Positions 62,114 through 64,000 of a stretch of 64,000 nt of DNA are shown here, piece by piece. The stretch is from an uncultured Methylomonas sp. GTDB lineage: Bacteria; Pseudomonadota; Gammaproteobacteria; Methylococcales; Methylomonadaceae. The notes beneath the pieces are model-generated. The model searched no databases. It worked only from the letters and a program-made list of their open reading frames with translations, and was not told the DNA's origin. Positions within the stretch are counted from its first letter, which is position 1. Each line of letters starts with the position of its first letter. Made by a program: the position numbers and the translations under genes. The DNA is taken from positions 1-64,000 of the forward strand of contig CAKZJE010000048.1 of the NCBI GenBank assembly GCA_936941155.1, in the 5' to 3' direction.

Positions 62114-63346
62114 ATGCGCATTCTTTTTCTGCATCAAAACTTCCCCGGACAATTCAAACATTTAGCCCCGACGTTAGCCGCTGACCCTAAGAATAAAGTG
62201 GTGGCATTTACCATGCAAAAAAATGCTCCCACACAATGGCAAGGCGTAAAACTGATTAGCTATTACCCAGCACGAAGCTCTACGCCTAACATTCATCCTT
62301 GGGTCAGTGATTTTGAAACCAAAGCCATTCGCGGTGAAGCTTTGTTTTATGCCGCCTCTAAGCTAAAAAAATCAGGTTTCACTCCCGATGTGATTATTGC
62401 GCATCCCGGTTGGGGCGAAAGTTTATTTGTAAAAGATGTTTGGCCAACTGCGAAATTAGGGATTTATAGCGAGTTTTTTTATCATTCTAAAGGGGCTGAT
62501 GTTGGTTTTGATCCTGAGTTCTCTACACCAGAGCTAGGTGATGTCTGTCGTTTACGCTTAAAAAACACTAATAATCTGCTGCATTTTGAAATCGCTGATG
62601 CAGGTATTTCCCCAACACATTGGCAAGCAAGTACCTTTCCTGCTTCATTTCGAGAAAAAATCACCGTTATCCACGATGGCATTGATACCGATGCGATTGC
62701 ACCAAACTCTGCTGTTCAATTAACGTTGAATACCGCAAACGGCGCATTATCCCTAAGTCGCGACGATGAAGTGATTACTTTCGTCAGCCGAAATTTAGAA
62801 CCCTATCGCGGCTATCATATTTTTATGCGAGCATTGCCAGAGCTGTTGCGTCGTCGTCCGAATGCGCGGGTGTTGATTGTCGGTGGAGATGATGTAAGTT
62901 ATGGGGCGCGTCCGCCAAAAGATCAAACGTGGAAAAATATTTTCTTAAATGAAGTACAAAGCCAATTAGATTTAAGTCGGGTGCATTTTTTAGGACACAT
63001 TTCTTATCCCCATTTTATTTCGATGCTGCAATTATCGCGCGTGCATATTTATTTAACTTATCCTTTTGTATTGAGTTGGAGCTTGCTTGAATCCATGAGT
63101 GTGGGCTGTAGCATTGTAGCAAGTGATACGCAACCACTGCGTGAGGCCATTGTTCACAACGAAACCGGCAGATTAGTGAATTTTTTTGACGGCAAAGCGA
63201 TGTGTGATGAAGTCTGTCGTTTGCTAGATGCACCTGATGAACGTTCTCGCTTAGGTGAAAATGCCCGCACGTTTGCACGCGCCAACTACGACCTAAAAAC
63301 CATCTGCTTACCGCGACAACTCGCATGGGTTAAAAATCTGGCATAA
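62114..63346 (+). CDS. Glycosyltransferase family 4 protein
   Basis: A 410-residue GT-B enzyme. The N-terminal half starts MRILFLHQNFPGQFKHLAP, has HPGWGES and IHDGIDTDAI, and the C-terminal half has ITFVSRNLEPYRGYHIFM, the family 4 donor-site pattern SLLESMSVGCSIVASD and REAIVHNETGRLV. The acceptor is unknown. The UDP-glucose dehydrogenase downstream suggests a surface polysaccharide role. Confidence 0.88.
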   Translation: MRILFLHQNFPGQFKHLAPTLAADPKNKVVAFTMQKNAPTQWQGVKLISYYPARSSTPNIHPWVSDFETKAIRGEALFYAASKLKKSGFTPDVIIAHPGWGESLFVKDVWPTAKLGIYSEFFYHSKGADVGFDPEFSTPELGDVCRLRLKNTNNLLHFEIADAGISPTHWQASTFPASFREKITVIHDGIDTDAIAPNSAVQLTLNTANGALSLSRDDEVITFVSRNLEPYRGYHIFMRALPELLRRRPNARVLIVGGDDVSYGARPPKDQTWKNIFLNEVQSQLDLSRVHFLGHISYPHFISMLQLSRVHIYLTYPFVLSWSLLESMSVGCSIVASDTQPLREAIVHNETGRLVNFFDGKAMCDEVCRLLDAPDERSRLGENARTFARANYDLKTICLPRQLAWVKNLA

Positions 63347-63652
63347 TAAACCTCATTAATTAAAAGGCAAATGAAGCCATTGCAGATTGTAGCGATACAA
63401 TATTCCGCACTAGACTATTTACTAACAGCTGATTTGACGGCATACTAGATTTTGCTTCTTTTATTCAATCGCAATGGACAAATCAGTGATACATTCAGCA
63501 CCGTTTTAAGTGTTGAAAATCATCATTACTTAGTCCATTAATCCTTAAAAAACTAAGCATAACAATCTAAAAAACGATAGTCGCAAATGCTAAAAAACAC
63601 TCTCTAAACACAATAACTCTTTACTTTTGATCACAGCACACGGGTTACCATT
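63347..63652. other. Intergenic region before ugd
   Basis: About 300 bases with no gene I can support. A decayed repeat with TTGTAGCGATACAATATTCCGC occurs near 63387. The last ~60 bases presumably hold the ugd promoter but no clear -35/-10 pair stands out. Confidence 0.4.
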
Positions 63653-64000
63653 ATGAAAATTACTATTTACGGTTCTGGCTATGTAGGCTTAGTCACAGGA
63701 ACATGTCTTGCAGAAGTCGGCAATGATGTTGTCTGCATGGATATTGATCAGAAAAAAATCGACAATCTTAATCAAGGGATTATTCCTATTTATGAACCCG
63801 GCTTAGAAGGAATGATTAAGGAAAATCAAAGCGAGGGACGCTTAAAATTTACCACGAATATTGAAGATGCCGTAAAACACGGTTTATTTCAATTTATTGC
63901 AGTAGGCACGCCACCCGATGAAGACGGTTCTGCGGATTTGCAATATGTGCTCGCTGTTGCCAATGCCATTGCGCAACATATTGATGGCTACAAAGTGGTG
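63653..64000 (+). CDS. ugd: UDP-glucose 6-dehydrogenase (5' part)
   Basis: The first 116 codons of a gene that runs off the window. The product begins [20 protein letters not shown] (Rossmann NAD site), then [20 protein letters not shown] and [16 protein letters not shown], the N-terminal features of UDP-glucose/GDP-mannose dehydrogenases. The YEPGL motif favours UDP-glucose. UDP-glucuronate from this enzyme feeds surface polysaccharides, which fits the glycosyltransferase upstream. Confidence 0.93.
   Translation, partial: MKITIYGSGYVGLVTGTCLAEVGNDVVCMDIDQKKIDNLNQGIIPIYEPGLEGMIKENQSEGRLKFTTNIEDAVKHGLFQFIAVGTPPDEDGSADLQYVLAVANAIAQHIDGYKVV

Overview
The window comes from a gammaproteobacterium of roughly 40% GC. 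The order metY-rimP-nusA-infB-rbfA-...-truB-rpsO-pnp, together with Hda, ZipA, YcgL and HldE, supports that class. A beta-RFAP synthase (methanopterin-type cofactor synthesis) and a ferredoxin reductase built like soluble methane monooxygenase reductase (MmoC) make a methylotroph or methanotroph, probably Methylococcales, the best guess. That placement is inference; no methane monooxygenase gene lies in the window.

Layout. 0.4-2.4 kb: nusB, thiL, pgpA. 2.4-13.4 kb: initiator tRNA and the rimP-nusA-infB-rbfA-truB-rpsO-pnp translation/RNA cluster. A 2-kb block of four co-directional genes (hicB, hicA, an Mrr-type nuclease, a second PD-(D/E)XK protein) sits between rbfA and truB. 13.7-15.2 kb: PAP2 phosphatase and an MJ1255-type glycosyltransferase. 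15.5-20.4 kb, minus strand: DUF1289, two hybrid histidine kinases with related catalytic halves but different sensors (MASE3 versus an ethylene-receptor-like domain), and queF. 20.5-29 kb: smc, zipA, and a very large SNF2 helicase. 29-33 kb: accessory island with orphan antitoxins, a vapC remnant, an Rpn nuclease, an intact vapBC pair, a lone xisI and a double-LprI membrane protein. 33-37 kb: glgP, two membrane proteins, ycgL. 37-48 kb: signalling region with a REC-kinase, a seven-PAS BvgS-like kinase, beta-RFAP synthase and a CHASE2 cyclase. 49-53.6 kb: norR, hcp and an MmoC-like reductase with a readable NorR/sigma-54 control region (nitric oxide and hydroxylamine stress). 53.8-57.8 kb: a two-gene candidate restriction system. 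58-64 kb: hldE, arsC, eamA, wrbA, DUF2069, hda, a glycosyltransferase and the start of UDP-glucose dehydrogenase.

The DNA is rich in short palindromes. Several families (a TTTAAA-centred 31-34 bp palindrome with varying arms; an 18-bp AAGACGACYRGTCGTCTT palindrome in six copies; other single hairpins) fill intergenic gaps. Two of the 31-34 bp palindromes lie inside the smc reading frame, in the hinge, and are translated. Two copies of a ~250-bp non-coding element have inverted ends; one has split a palindrome and left a perfect 9-bp target duplication, and their internal stems differ by paired changes that keep base pairing. I see no CRISPR array, rRNA or complete insertion sequence.
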